Source: a virus
DNA length: 64,000 nt
Reading direction: 5' to 3' (one strand)
Virus record (IMG/VR): IMGVR_UViG_3300044713_000232
Location: 1 to 64,000 of that record
The position numbers and the translations under genes are program-made. Below the pieces are notes generated by a model. It saw only the letters and a list, made by a program, of their open reading frames with translations. It was not told the DNA's origin and did not search any database. Positions 56,413 through 64,000 of this stretch are shown here, piece after piece (position 1 is the first letter of the stretch; each line of letters opens with the position of its first letter).

Positions 56413-57513
56413 CTATGGCGCTAAGACGCACTCACCCCCGTTGGGGCCCAGGATGTCGCTGCGCCAGTTCTGCTGAATCAGCCACCAATCCCCGGGCGCG
56501 AGCTCCACGTTGCCGTAGGAGCCCCCGTAAGGACCGGGGAGGTACACCACCGGGTCGAAGCGCCACTCACACTTATCAGCGGATTCCACATAGCCGTTGA
56601 TGACGTCTTGCCAGGCGGGGTTGATGGTAGGGTCGGGGTCGTCGATGGCTTCCGCCAACTCGTGGGCGAGAGCGTTCGCCATACCGTCACCGGCCCAATC
56701 GACGCTGTGCGGGGCCGCCATCGCGCCGTAGCCGGCGGCCGTGGATTGGACGGTGCAGCCTACCAGACAGCTGTAGTCGACGACGCCGCCGTCAAACGGA
56801 TCAGGCAATGGTTCGTAGTCGGGCACATACGCATACCTCACCGGCGCCGCGCCAACGGCGGGGACGAAGCTGTCGTGGTATGCACAGAAGTAGTTGCACG
56901 CGTTGATGCTGTCGTACTTCACCTCGTTAGAGGTGAGCACCACGTAGACGGCGTTGTTGTCTTGTGGTACCGCCCCGGCGTCGATGGCGTCAGTGACGAT
57001 CTGCATCACGCGGTCGCTGGAGACATTATAGTCAACGCCGCTGTCGTCTGGCTCCAACGCCGAGACGTTGACGCTAGCAGCCAGCAGCATCCGTGTTGCC
57101 GGCACCGTGCGGGGACCGCCGTCCCAGGGGTCCGTCTCCATGTTGCTCTCGATGGCGAGCCACGGGGAAGCCGACAGCTCTTGAATCAGACGTGTGATGA
57201 GAGACTGCCTCTCGGCGGCGTCGTGCCAGGCGCCGTACCAGAGGAGGTACACATCGACGGGGTCTTGCAGCACGGGTCCGCCGAGGTACTGCATCGGACC
57301 TAGCGTCGGTGGCTCGAGGTCGAAGGGGGGTGCATCGTACGCACCGGCGTCGGGGAAGAGAGGCGCGTCGTTGGAGATGCCACCGTCGGATGCTTCTACG
57401 CCAGCGTCAGTGGCGCTGCCCCAACCTGCCTTCGAGGCGCCACAGGCGGTCAGTAGCAGCACCGCCGCTACGACAGCGGCGCCGAGCGCTAGACATGCTT
57501 CTCGTCGAGACAT
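56413..57513 (-). CDS. EXORDIUM/phosphate-induced-1-like lipoprotein
   Basis: 366 residues. Lipobox LLLTACGAS, an Asp/Ala/Gly-rich linker, then MQYLGGPVLQDPVDVYLLWY then GAWHDAAERQSLITRLIQEL, which matches the start of the Phi_1/EXORDIUM family. Later ALAHELAEAIDDPDPTINPA gives the HExxE...DP motif of the same family, and WWLIQQNWRSD the end. Function in bacteria is unknown (peptidase-like fold proposed). AAGGAG precedes the ATG. Not a gene I would expect in a phage. Confidence 0.75.
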   Translation of the reverse strand: MSRREACLALGAAVVAAVLLLTACGASKAGWGSATDAGVEASDGGISNDAPLFPDAGAYDAPPFDLEPPTLGPMQYLGGPVLQDPVDVYLLWYGAWHDAAERQSLITRLIQELSASPWLAIESNMETDPWDGGPRTVPATRMLLAASVNVSALEPDDSGVDYNVSSDRVMQIVTDAIDAGAVPQDNNAVYVVLTSNEVKYDSINACNYFCAYHDSFVPAVGAAPVRYAYVPDYEPLPDPFDGGVVDYSCLVGCTVQSTAAGYGAMAAPHSVDWAGDGMANALAHELAEAIDDPDPTINPAWQDVINGYVESADKCEWRFDPVVYLPGPYGGSYGNVELAPGDWWLIQQNWRSDILGPNGGECVLAP

Positions 57514-57517
57514 CACT

Positions 57518-57739
57518 TCACTCCTTACCGAGCCAACGTGACAGATGCGCGTGAAGCGCACCGGCTTGCGCCTCGTCGAGTTGCAGTTCGCCGATGCGGA
57601 ACGTCTTGAAAGCTTCGGGGACTCCGGTGTCGGGGCAATATACGTAGGCGTCGCTGGGCCCCAGCGCGAGGCGCTTATCGTCAACGGTGTAGATAGCGCC
57701 CCAGGTGGCGCGGTATCCAGATTCGTTGAATGTGCTCAC
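57518..57739 (-). CDS. Small unknown protein
   Basis: 73 residues, MSTFNESGYRATWGAIYTVD; mixed fold ending in a helix (DEAQAGALHAHLSRWLGKE). ATGA overlap with the membrane protein gene upstream. Confidence 0.6.
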   Translation of the reverse strand: MSTFNESGYRATWGAIYTVDDKRLALGPSDAYVYCPDTGVPEAFKTFRIGELQLDEAQAGALHAHLSRWLGKE

Positions 57740-57936
57740 GGCCGCGCCTCGTCATCATCGCTTGGCGGGGCGAATGCCCAGAGTAGACATCCGAACACCC
57801 CTACCGCCAGAAAGAAACCGTCGAAGAACGCGAACCACGGGTGCCCGGCGGCGGTGTCCCTGCGCGCTTCGATGAGACACACCAGCGCGCTGAAGACACC
57901 CGGCACGATCCACAACGGACGCTTCACGGCTTTCAT
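57736..57936 (-). CDS. Two-span membrane protein
   Basis: 66 residues: LWIVPGVFSALVCLIEA and WFAFFDGFFLAVGVFGCLLW are hydrophobic, and the end is acidic (PPSDDDEARP). Adjacent to the nuclease gene. Unknown role. Confidence 0.6.
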   Translation of the reverse strand: MKAVKRPLWIVPGVFSALVCLIEARRDTAAGHPWFAFFDGFFLAVGVFGCLLWAFAPPSDDDEARP

Positions 57937-59073
57937 CTAGCGCCCCTTATCGTTTTCCGCGCGAAGCTCCTCGCGCTCGTCCTTCTTCAGACAGCCACGC
58001 TTACGAAGCTTAGCCAGCTCTTTTTCGCCTTCGACGGCGCCTAGCGCCGTCATGAGACTCGTCTTCGACAGCGTCTCGTACTCGCGCTTCACGATGTCGA
58101 GTACTTTGCCGTCGGGCCTGACAGCCGGCCCGTTGGTGCGCACCCACGCCTTCAACTGGCTGCGCAGTTGCTCTGCAAGCGAATCGTACTGCTGAAGCGC
58201 CACGTGAATCGCGCCGACTCTCTCGCTAGTCAGCGCGAGATTCCCTGCGGAGCCTTTCTTCAGCTCCACGAGCATGCTCGATTGCGTCGGGCACGATGTC
58301 AGTAGCGGGCAGTACTGACACACAGTGCCCGGGCTCATCGACAAGCCCCGCTGCTGCCACGCAAAGCACAGCGCATCGCGGTGGTATGCGATGTCCTTGG
58401 CGCTGAGGGTGTCGACGTAGACAGTCGGCACGCCGGTGCGCCGGGGCGCGTGGAGCAACCCTACGATGACTTGCTTAGCCTCGGGGTAGATGTCCACGAG
58501 CGCCACCGCGAGGCTCTTCAGCTGCCCCGACTGCGAAGGTTCGGGGACATCCTCCCCCGTCTTGTAGTCGAGGATGCACAGGTACTCTTTGCGGCGGTAG
58601 AAGACGACGTCGGCGGTGCCTGGCAACTCAGTCTCGTAGTCGCAATCGCCGTAGACGTGCGTGGCTTCGTTAGGTGACTCGCACTCGCGCGCGGTCGTCT
58701 CCGTGACGTTGTAGGCGACGCTGTACTCGTACTTGGCGAGCCCCTTGTCGTGGAAGTTGATGCGGAAAGGGTTCGCACCCTTCATCCACTGGCTGAAGAC
58801 AGGCCAGCTCTGCACCACCAGTGACTCGACTTCTTTGGCGTCGACCTTGAAGCTATCGCCGACGGCGACGCACGCGGCGCGTAGCGCCTTTGTATCCTTG
58901 AGAGACAAGTCTTCGGCGCCGAGCTTCGCGTAGATGTCGTGGCAGGCGACGCCGAAGCGCGAGGCATCACTGCCGGTATCACGGGGCGCCTGGCGACCCC
59001 AACGCCAAGCACAGGCGAGCAAGTCGTCAGTCTTGCTCATCGTTGCGTGAATCGTGGCTAGTTCTTCAGTCAT
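57937..59073 (-). CDS. PD-(D/E)XK exonuclease, RecB/Cas4-like
   Basis: 378 residues from MTEELATIHATMSKTDDLLA. Core: TELPGTADVVFYRRKEYLCI then LDYKTGEDVPEPS (D...D-x-K), QLKSLAVALVDIYPEAKQVI, then CQYCPLLTSCP for a Cas4/AddB-type Fe-S cluster. C-terminal coiled-coil part. Role: processing of DNA ends in recombination, consistent with Sak4-like and SSB-like genes. Confidence 0.82.
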   Translation of the reverse strand: MTEELATIHATMSKTDDLLACAWRWGRQAPRDTGSDASRFGVACHDIYAKLGAEDLSLKDTKALRAACVAVGDSFKVDAKEVESLVVQSWPVFSQWMKGANPFRINFHDKGLAKYEYSVAYNVTETTARECESPNEATHVYGDCDYETELPGTADVVFYRRKEYLCILDYKTGEDVPEPSQSGQLKSLAVALVDIYPEAKQVIVGLLHAPRRTGVPTVYVDTLSAKDIAYHRDALCFAWQQRGLSMSPGTVCQYCPLLTSCPTQSSMLVELKKGSAGNLALTSERVGAIHVALQQYDSLAEQLRSQLKAWVRTNGPAVRPDGKVLDIVKREYETLSKTSLMTALGAVEGEKELAKLRKRGCLKKDEREELRAENDKGR

Positions 59074-59203
59074 CGCCGCCACTCCTCTTATCGAGCCACT
59101 CGAAGCAGAAGGCGGCCACCACGAGTAGCGTCAGAAACACCCCCGTCGGTAGCAGCACCCACCAGATTAGGAACCTCCACATCTCCGCGAGGAAGCTACT
59201 CAC
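59066..59203 (-). CDS. 45-residue membrane protein
   Basis: From a GTG: VSSFLAEMWRFLIWWVLLPT then GVFLTLLVVAAFCFEW, one or two membrane helices, charged end. Its stop overlaps the nuclease start, and its GTG overlaps the end of the gene before. Confidence 0.55.
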   Translation of the reverse strand: MSSFLAEMWRFLIWWVLLPTGVFLTLLVVAAFCFEWLDKRSGGDD

Positions 59204-59453
59204 GTGACGCCTGCAACGCTGCGGTGCTCCTGGCTGTCATCCCGCGGCTCCAGGTTGTGAATGTGTCGGCCAGACGCCCGAAGCCGACGCCTAGCTTCAG
59301 ATACCGCTTTGGGTAGCGTCGTGGCTTCCAGTACAGCTTGTCGCCGCGATTCAACGACGCGTTGGCGAGCTTCAAGAAGCCACCGGCAATCCACAGCGCC
59401 GCAGCACTTGTCTCGAGCGCCACGAGAGCCCAGATGAAGAGTAGCGTCTTCAC
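59196..59453 (-). CDS. Small membrane protein
   Basis: 85 residues, MKTLLFIWALVALETSAAAL, a signal-anchor-like helix followed by a basic stretch (YWKPRRYPKRYLK). Overlaps neighbours. Unknown function. Confidence 0.6.
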   Translation of the reverse strand: MKTLLFIWALVALETSAAALWIAGGFLKLANASLNRGDKLYWKPRRYPKRYLKLGVGFGRLADTFTTWSRGMTARSTAALQASRE

Positions 59454-59674
59454 GCGCGCGCCTTTCTTTCCACGAGCGCTTGCTCGTTGATAACCCGCGC
59501 GATGGCATTGCGCATGCGCAGCCTCTCGCCGTAGCCGGCTTCGATGTCGATGTAGCGCCGCTTGGCGACGGGTGTGTTGTAGGGAGCGTTGTCGACGATG
59601 TCGTCGATGCGTACGCGGATGGTGCGGCGCGCGACGCGCTCGAAACGCGGTTCGTGGTTACCCTCGAAACTCAT
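59450..59674 (-). CDS. Small basic protein
   Basis: 74 residues, MSFEGNHEPRFERVARRTIR; basic, possibly nucleic-acid binding. ATGA overlaps on both sides. Confidence 0.6.
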   Translation of the reverse strand: MSFEGNHEPRFERVARRTIRVRIDDIVDNAPYNTPVAKRRYIDIEAGYGERLRMRNAIARVINEQALVERKARA

Positions 59675-59907
59675 CGCGTCGGCTCCACTCCGCGCCTAAC
59701 GCGCACGTGCGTTGCGCGGCGCGCTTCTTCCTGCGCGGTGTTCCACGGCGCCTTCGTGCGAATCTTACGCCCTCGTGCGTCGATACCCACTACGCGGTAA
59801 GGTCGGGGCGTCATGAAAGTCGTGTGACTGACCCGCGCGCCTTTGCCCCAAGGCGCCCCTTCGACTTCGACGCTAGGGTCTTCCTGTTCGTAATCGTTCT
59901 CGTGCAT
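59671..59907 (-). CDS. Small unknown protein at head of leftward operon
   Basis: 78 residues from MHENDYEQEDPSVEVEGAPW, acidic head and basic tail. GGAGG lies a little far upstream; a GTG at 59919 is an alternative start. Confidence 0.55.
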   Translation of the reverse strand: MHENDYEQEDPSVEVEGAPWGKGARVSHTTFMTPRPYRVVGIDARGRKIRTKAPWNTAQEEARRATHVRVRRGVEPTR

Positions 59908-60016
59908 CGCCGTCTTCACCTCCGGCTTCGAGCCTCTTGCTGTTGGGCTCTATGAGAGCTATACATTCAGTCCGCGGTGAGCGCAAGCTCGCGGGTGAAG
60001 GAAACGGGGAACCGAC
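59908..60016. promoter_or_regulatory. Divergent control region before the VirE-type helicase
   Basis: About 110 bases between divergent operons. On the plus strand GCTATACATTC gives a TATACA-like -10, and GAAGGAAACGGGG is the ribosome site of the helicase. On the minus strand TGTATAGCT could serve the leftward genes. GCTCTATGAGAGC is a short inverted repeat near 59948. Confidence 0.45.
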
Positions 60017-61465
60017 ATGTCGACGAAAACCAAGGCGCCTTCCAGCGCCAAGAAACCTACATCTACCGATAAGTGGCAGAACCTCCTCGTCACAGGGCAT
60101 ACGAAAAGCGGTTCCTACGTAAAGAGCTGCGGAGCGAACGTGAGCATCATCCTCTGCCACGACCCGAGGTGGAAGGACACGCTCGCCTACGACGAGCTGG
60201 GGGGCAACATCGTCTTCCGTAAGGAGCCGCCGTGGCTCGCCGAGGACCGTATCGGGAAGCAGAGCGGCGCTACGTGGCAAGATGACGATGCGGTACGGCT
60301 TTCGCACTGGCTCGCACGAAGCACGTGGGAGATCAACGTACACTCTGCGACGGTACAGGAGATCGTCAGCGTCGTCGCGAAGCGCAACGGCTTCCACCCC
60401 ATCAAGGAGTGGTTCGACACATTGAAGCACGACGGCAAGAAGCGTATCGACGATTGGGCTATCAGGCTTGCCGGCGCCGAGGACAACGAAGTCAACCGCG
60501 CCATCTGCGCCAAGTTCCTCATCGGCGCCGTCGCGCGCGTCTACGAACCGGGGTGCAAGGTCGATACGGTCCCCATCTTCGAGGGGGAGCAGGGGGCCGG
60601 CAAGTCGACGATGCTGCGCGAATTGTGCCCGTCGACGGAATGGTTCCTCGAGACCTCCATCGAGCTCGGTAACAAGGACAGCTTCCAGCTACTTCGGGGC
60701 AAGTGGATCATCGAGCTCGCCGAACTCGACTCCCTGAACCGCAGCGAGCTCTCTCGCGTCAAGGCGTACATCACGAGCCAGAACGATACCTACCGAAAGA
60801 GCTACGGCCGCATCGCGCAGACGTTCCAGCGCATGTGCGTTTTCGCTGGCACCACGAACGCCGATGAGTACCTGAAGGACGACACCGGCGCACGCCGCTT
60901 CTGGCCTATGCGCATTACACGCGTCGACATCGCGGCGCTGCACGCAGAGCGCGATCAGCTCTGGGCCGAGGCCGTTGCGCGGTATCGCAAACGAGAGCGG
61001 TGGCACCTCACCGATATGCGCCTGATGAAAGAATTCGAGAAGGTGCAAGAGACGCGTCGCCAGTTGGACCCCTGGGAGCCCATCATCAAGCGCTACTTCG
61101 ATCTCGGATACGACGTTGTCATCGACAAGTACAACGACGAGCGACGGCACTACTCGCCCCCGGGCAAGAGCGTCAGCATGGCGACCATCCTCACCGGGCC
61201 CCTGGGCATAGAGCCCGCGCGCATCACGCGCTCGGAGCAGATGAGAGTGAGCGCCATCCTCAAGAAACTGGGGTGGGAACGTCGGCGAACGTACATCGGC
61301 AGTGCGCACGCGGGCTATGAGTACGTCAGACCCGATAAGAGCCCCGAAGCTCTACAGGAGGGCGGAAAGAGAGCTCAAGTGATAAAACTAGCGGAAAAGA
61401 AGGCTGGTAGCCGACCATCCCTAAACTCACCGGCACACCTCAAACCCCAGGGGAATAATTCGTAG
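60017..61465 (+). CDS. VirE-family (SF3-like) replicative helicase
   Basis: 482 residues. NGFHPIKEWFDTLKHDGKKR, DTVPIFEGEQGAGKSTMLRE (Walker A), LLRGKWIIELAELDSLNRSE (Walker B), VKAYITSQNDTYRKSYGRIA and GARRFWPMRI are the conserved blocks of PF05272 phage helicases. The N-terminal ~110 residues contain no Toprim or AEP primase motif that I can see. Probably initiates or drives genome replication with the UDG-Pol fusion. Confidence 0.85.
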   Translation: MSTKTKAPSSAKKPTSTDKWQNLLVTGHTKSGSYVKSCGANVSIILCHDPRWKDTLAYDELGGNIVFRKEPPWLAEDRIGKQSGATWQDDDAVRLSHWLARSTWEINVHSATVQEIVSVVAKRNGFHPIKEWFDTLKHDGKKRIDDWAIRLAGAEDNEVNRAICAKFLIGAVARVYEPGCKVDTVPIFEGEQGAGKSTMLRELCPSTEWFLETSIELGNKDSFQLLRGKWIIELAELDSLNRSELSRVKAYITSQNDTYRKSYGRIAQTFQRMCVFAGTTNADEYLKDDTGARRFWPMRITRVDIAALHAERDQLWAEAVARYRKRERWHLTDMRLMKEFEKVQETRRQLDPWEPIIKRYFDLGYDVVIDKYNDERRHYSPPGKSVSMATILTGPLGIEPARITRSEQMRVSAILKKLGWERRRTYIGSAHAGYEYVRPDKSPEALQEGGKRAQVIKLAEKKAGSRPSLNSPAHLKPQGNNS

Positions 61466-61539
61466 GGGGTACAGAGTATTCTGTATGGATCTTTCTGTTC
61501 CACTCAGCTTAGGGTTGGTAGGTTACTAAAGGGGAAAAG

Positions 61540-61968
61540 ATGCGTAGATATTACCTCTGGGGCAGCATCGTTCCGGGCAGTACTCTCGAAGGGCTCGAGG
61601 GCTTCATCTACCTCGCCCAACTCGTGGACGCCGACGGGCCGGGGCTCCTCAAGATCGGCTGGTCCACGAGTCCCCCGAAACGGGTGGCGTTCATCTTGGC
61701 GCAGATGAGGCGCTACGCGGCCCCCGCCAAGCCCGATCTTAGACTGCTCAAAGTCTTCGTCGGCTCGCGTAAGGATGAGACCGCTCTCCACCGCGCTCTA
61801 CGTAAGAAGTACCAGGACTACAACGGGTACATAGGCACCGGCGACAGTTGGCGGGAGTGGTACAGCCCCGCGCAGGAGGTACAGGAGACCTTCGACAGCC
61901 TGGCCTCCGAACGTGGAGGGTTACTGGAGTGGAAGAGCATGAAGTTTCCGGTAGAGGTATCCAAGTGA
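61540..61968 (+). CDS. GIY-YIG-like protein (MUG113/T5orf172 type)
   Basis: 142 residues. GFIYLAQLVDADGPGLLKIG then WSTSPPKRVAFILAQMRRY is the IYxx...KIGxSxxPxxR pattern of the MUG113/T5orf172 branch of the GIY-YIG superfamily. AAAGGGG lies before the ATG. May be a nuclease of mobile or DNA-modifying type. Confidence 0.7.
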   Translation: MRRYYLWGSIVPGSTLEGLEGFIYLAQLVDADGPGLLKIGWSTSPPKRVAFILAQMRRYAAPAKPDLRLLKVFVGSRKDETALHRALRKKYQDYNGYIGTGDSWREWYSPAQEVQETFDSLASERGGLLEWKSMKFPVEVSK

Positions 61969-62234
61969 GCCGCTGGGTCTTCTTCGGCATTGGGGGTACC
62001 CCGTGGCTCATCGTCGAGGCCCCGTGGTGGTTCCTGGCGCGCGCTGTAGCGCTTCGTGAGACAGGCCTACAGCCTGACCAGATGTACGACTACGAGACGC
62101 TCGTACACGCAGCGGATATAACCGTCTCGTGGGCGGGCTCAGCAGCCGGTACGCCAAACGACTTACGCGTTGTCGAGACGCGCAACCCCGACTACAAGCG
62201 ACGCATCGTAGGGGATACAGGAGGTACTACGTGA
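61965..62234 (+). CDS. Small unknown protein
   Basis: 89 residues from a GTG (VSRWVFFGIGGTPWLIVEAP) overlapping the upstream stop (GTGA). Trp-rich, helical middle. No domain recognised. Confidence 0.6.
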   Translation: MSRWVFFGIGGTPWLIVEAPWWFLARAVALRETGLQPDQMYDYETLVHAADITVSWAGSAAGTPNDLRVVETRNPDYKRRIVGDTGGTT

Positions 62235-62611
62235 GTGACGACGGCAAGAAGGTGATCACCGAGAGCGACAAGCAGACGGTGTACTGCCTCGACGCGTTGC
62301 TCGACACCGTCAACCTCTTGGCTGCCAAGGGCTACCCCGGCAAGGCCGTCGGGCAGGCACTTCTGACAACGCTGGCGCGCTTCATCGGCCAGCAGTCGGA
62401 GCCTTTAGCAACACTCGTCGTGTGCATCCGTGCTGTCGGTATCTGCGTCGTCGGCGAGATGCGCCAACGGGGCCATATCGTGGATAATGCCGCCGTCGAG
62501 CGCGCTTACGCCGCTGCGGCAGATTCCACTGTAGAGATCGTGAGGCTCGACGAGGAGACGTTGAAGCAAACAGCTGGCGGCGGTGGTGCCGACGGCGGTA
62601 AGAGCAACTAA
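62231..62611 (+). CDS. Unknown helical protein
   Basis: 126 residues from a GTG (VSDDGKKVITESDKQTVYCL). Helix-rich, hydrophobic LATLVVCIRAVGICVVGEM, Gly-rich tail. Start and stop overlap the neighbours (GTGA, TAATG). Confidence 0.6.
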   Translation: MSDDGKKVITESDKQTVYCLDALLDTVNLLAAKGYPGKAVGQALLTTLARFIGQQSEPLATLVVCIRAVGICVVGEMRQRGHIVDNAAVERAYAAAADSTVEIVRLDEETLKQTAGGGGADGGKSN

Positions 62612-63099
62612 TGCTGGTGAAGGTTCGTAAGGGGCGCGGCGTCGATGTCGCTATGCCCGACGGTACCATCTGCGCTGTGATGTGCATCGACCCTAGCTAT
62701 CGATTCTTTAGACTCGTCGGCGAAGAGTACGAAGGGAGATTGTACCCCCGTCGATACTTCCACGAGGGCAACCCCGACAAGCTATGGCTAGACTGCATCG
62801 ATAGCGGTAGCGGTACAGATGCCCTGCGAGCGTTGCACGTGGGCGCTATCTATCCGTGCGCGGACCCAGCCAAGTGGGCTGACGGGCACGGCGTCGTGGA
62901 ATTGCCTTGCCGTCCGGGGTACTTCTACAGCCCCTCGCGCTTCAAAGTCGTACCGTTCCCAGCGCCGCCCGATGGCGCCGCAGGCGATGATATCGAGCCA
63001 GAACACAAGATGGCGTTGATGGCGTTCTTCAAAAAGCCGCAGCACGATGACTTGTGCCGGAGCTGTGGCGCCCCGAGGCCCTGCGCATACCATGGCTAA
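62611..63099 (+). CDS. Unknown protein with shared C-terminal CGAPRPC module
   Basis: 162 residues. The body is strand-rich (LVKVRKGRGVDVAMPDGTIC) and unlike the 13610-14248 protein, but the end ALMAFFKKPQHDDLCRSCGA then PRPCAYHG matches that protein's end, 48 kb away on the other strand. Probable zinc knuckle. Confidence 0.68.
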   Translation: MLVKVRKGRGVDVAMPDGTICAVMCIDPSYRFFRLVGEEYEGRLYPRRYFHEGNPDKLWLDCIDSGSGTDALRALHVGAIYPCADPAKWADGHGVVELPCRPGYFYSPSRFKVVPFPAPPDGAAGDDIEPEHKMALMAFFKKPQHDDLCRSCGAPRPCAYHG

Positions 63100-63646
63100 C
63101 ACACTCCTCATCCCGATTGTGCCCCAGCAACACCGCGGATACCTCATCGAGTACTCCGGATGCTACGGAGCCGTCGTAGCGACTGTGCGCTCGCCGGGAG
63201 TAGCTGACGCGCTACACGAGGTCTCCCCGCGGGGCTCCGTGGAGTACGCCGAGCGCGCCGCGCGCGAGTGGATTGACGCGCGAGTCAACTACGACGGGCT
63301 ACGTACTCGTCTCGAACGAGAAGCCGCCGACGCCCAGCGCGCTAAAGAGGCAAGCTACCGAGAATCGGCGAAGCCGCCTACTCCGCCGGAGCGCTACGGA
63401 TTCATCAGCTGCCCACACAACCGCGTCAAGCCGCACATGTGCGCGACGCCCGGTTTCTTCGCTAGGCTCTTCACCGACGTGCGGGAGGGCGATATGTGGC
63501 GATGCGCAACGTGCGGCAAGGCCTGTGTCTGGAAGAGATACGGAGATTGCGCGGGGTGGGTGGAAGCGTCGCTTGCCGAGTGGCGCGAGGCGTGCGCCAA
63601 AGCCGCCGACGGCGCCGACGATGATGGCGATAGCGTCGTAGGCTAA
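63092..63646 (+). CDS. Unknown zinc-binding protein
   Basis: 184 residues from MANTLLIPIVPQQHRGYLIE. A coiled-coil-like middle, then CPHNRVKPHMC and CATCGKAC for metal binding and an acidic end. Its ATG lies inside the end of the previous gene. Confidence 0.6.
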   Translation: MANTLLIPIVPQQHRGYLIEYSGCYGAVVATVRSPGVADALHEVSPRGSVEYAERAAREWIDARVNYDGLRTRLEREAADAQRAKEASYRESAKPPTPPERYGFISCPHNRVKPHMCATPGFFARLFTDVREGDMWRCATCGKACVWKRYGDCAGWVEASLAEWREACAKAADGADDDGDSVVG

Positions 63647-63651
63647 GTCAG

Positions 63652-63912
63652 ATGCGTGGCTTGACGAGCGAAGAGTACACGGCGCTGAAGGCGTGCGCCC
63701 CCGGCTTCCCCGATAAGACGCTGGATGACTCCGAGATACCTCTGTACGACGGTCTCGCGACGAGAGGGCTGCTACGCGAAGAAACCTACATATTCCAGAA
63801 AGTGGTAACAGACCCCGACGGCTCCGTGTGGGATGAGGAGTGGGAACGTACCAACTACCATCTCACCGCGCTAGGCGCGCTGATGATACGCGTCTATGAG
63901 ACTACAGTCTGA
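63652..63912 (+). CDS. Small unknown protein
   Basis: 86 residues, MRGLTSEEYTALKACAPGFP; looks like a small winged-helix-type fold (LATRGLLREETYIF, YHLTALGALMIRVY). Converges with the gene at the right edge. Confidence 0.55.
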   Translation: MRGLTSEEYTALKACAPGFPDKTLDDSEIPLYDGLATRGLLREETYIFQKVVTDPDGSVWDEEWERTNYHLTALGALMIRVYETTV

Positions 63913-64000
63913 CGCGCCAACTGGTGGCGACTGCCTCGACGCGCCCCTCGCCGAACACATCGCAGACTGCACGCTTCAAGTGCGGCTGGTCGTAGTCGTG
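63902..64000 (-). CDS. C-terminal end of a minus-strand gene (partial)
   Basis: The minus strand is open from the right edge to a TAG at 63902 and ends VCDVFGEGRVEAVATSWRVR then L, with better protein character than the opposing short plus-strand frame. Its identity cannot be told. Confidence 0.45.
   Translation of the reverse strand, partial: HDYDQPHLKRAVCDVFGEGRVEAVATSWRVRL

Noticed and set aside
1-64000. CRISPR array
   Set aside because: No set of regularly spaced direct repeats with unique spacers was seen; the repeats near 15.2-15.5 kb are too few and irregular.

Overview
The window is a GC-rich, densely packed stretch of a double-stranded DNA bacterial virus or prophage. About 125 genes are visible, mostly on the minus strand, many coupled by ATGA/GTGA/TGATG overlaps. 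It carries a tyrosine integrase, replication genes, lysis genes and a long virion-type block. It is cut at both ends: a fibre gene runs off the left edge and a minus-strand gene off the right edge. Several virus-encoded lipoproteins have an Asp/Ala/Gly-rich linker after the lipobox, alongside an EXORDIUM-like protein and a matrixin-like protease. In my knowledge this style is common in Myxococcota (myxobacteria and relatives), so that is my best guess for the host. This is inference only.

Layout. 1-2.8 kb: two receptor-binding fibres with the same N-terminal anchor motif, one ending in a peptidase S74 chaperone. 2.9-14.4 kb: small early genes around an intein-containing SNF2-type helicase and a RecD2/Dda-like helicase. 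14.4-15.6 kb: a gene-poor, repeat-rich segment before the integrase (15.6-16.5 kb, plus strand), a candidate attP/control region. 16.5-22.3 kb: small genes, a glycosyltransferase fused to an XRE DNA-binding domain, a peptidase-like protein, a GroES-like co-chaperonin and a wrecked HNH gene. 22.3-40 kb: the presumed virion block. It holds three adjacent candidate capsid proteins, a protamine-like basic membrane protein, many single-span membrane proteins, a transglutaminase-like protein and a RadC/JAMM protein. 40-52.2 kb: DNA metabolism (methyltransferases, dGTP diphosphohydrolase-like, dCTP deaminase, ThyX, UDG-DNA polymerase I fusion, deoxyribosyltransferase-like, SSB-like, Sak4-like ATPase). 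52.4-54.1 kb: lysis (DUF1906 endolysin, membrane-anchored lytic transglycosylase). 54.1-59.9 kb: small genes, two secreted lipoproteins and a RecB/Cas4-like nuclease. 60-63.9 kb, plus strand: a VirE-type helicase and accessory genes.

Three themes stand out. (1) I find no terminase, portal, tape-measure, tail-sheath, baseplate or head-tail gene in 64 kb, yet the virion block is full of membrane-anchored proteins with short basic tails. That suggests a large, possibly undescribed tailless virus with an internal membrane; the missing genes, including a packaging ATPase, could lie outside the window. (2) At least twelve operon-leading genes have a -10-like hexamer (usually TAnnnT, often preceded by TGC) ending 6-7 nt before the start codon, the pattern of leaderless transcription, while downstream genes in the same operons use Shine-Dalgarno sequences or stop-start overlaps. 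(3) Homing elements are abundant: an intein, three HNH genes (one broken) and a LAGLIDADG gene. One HNH gene sits at the 3' end of the helicase gene, with a diverged duplicate of the helicase C-terminus left behind it.
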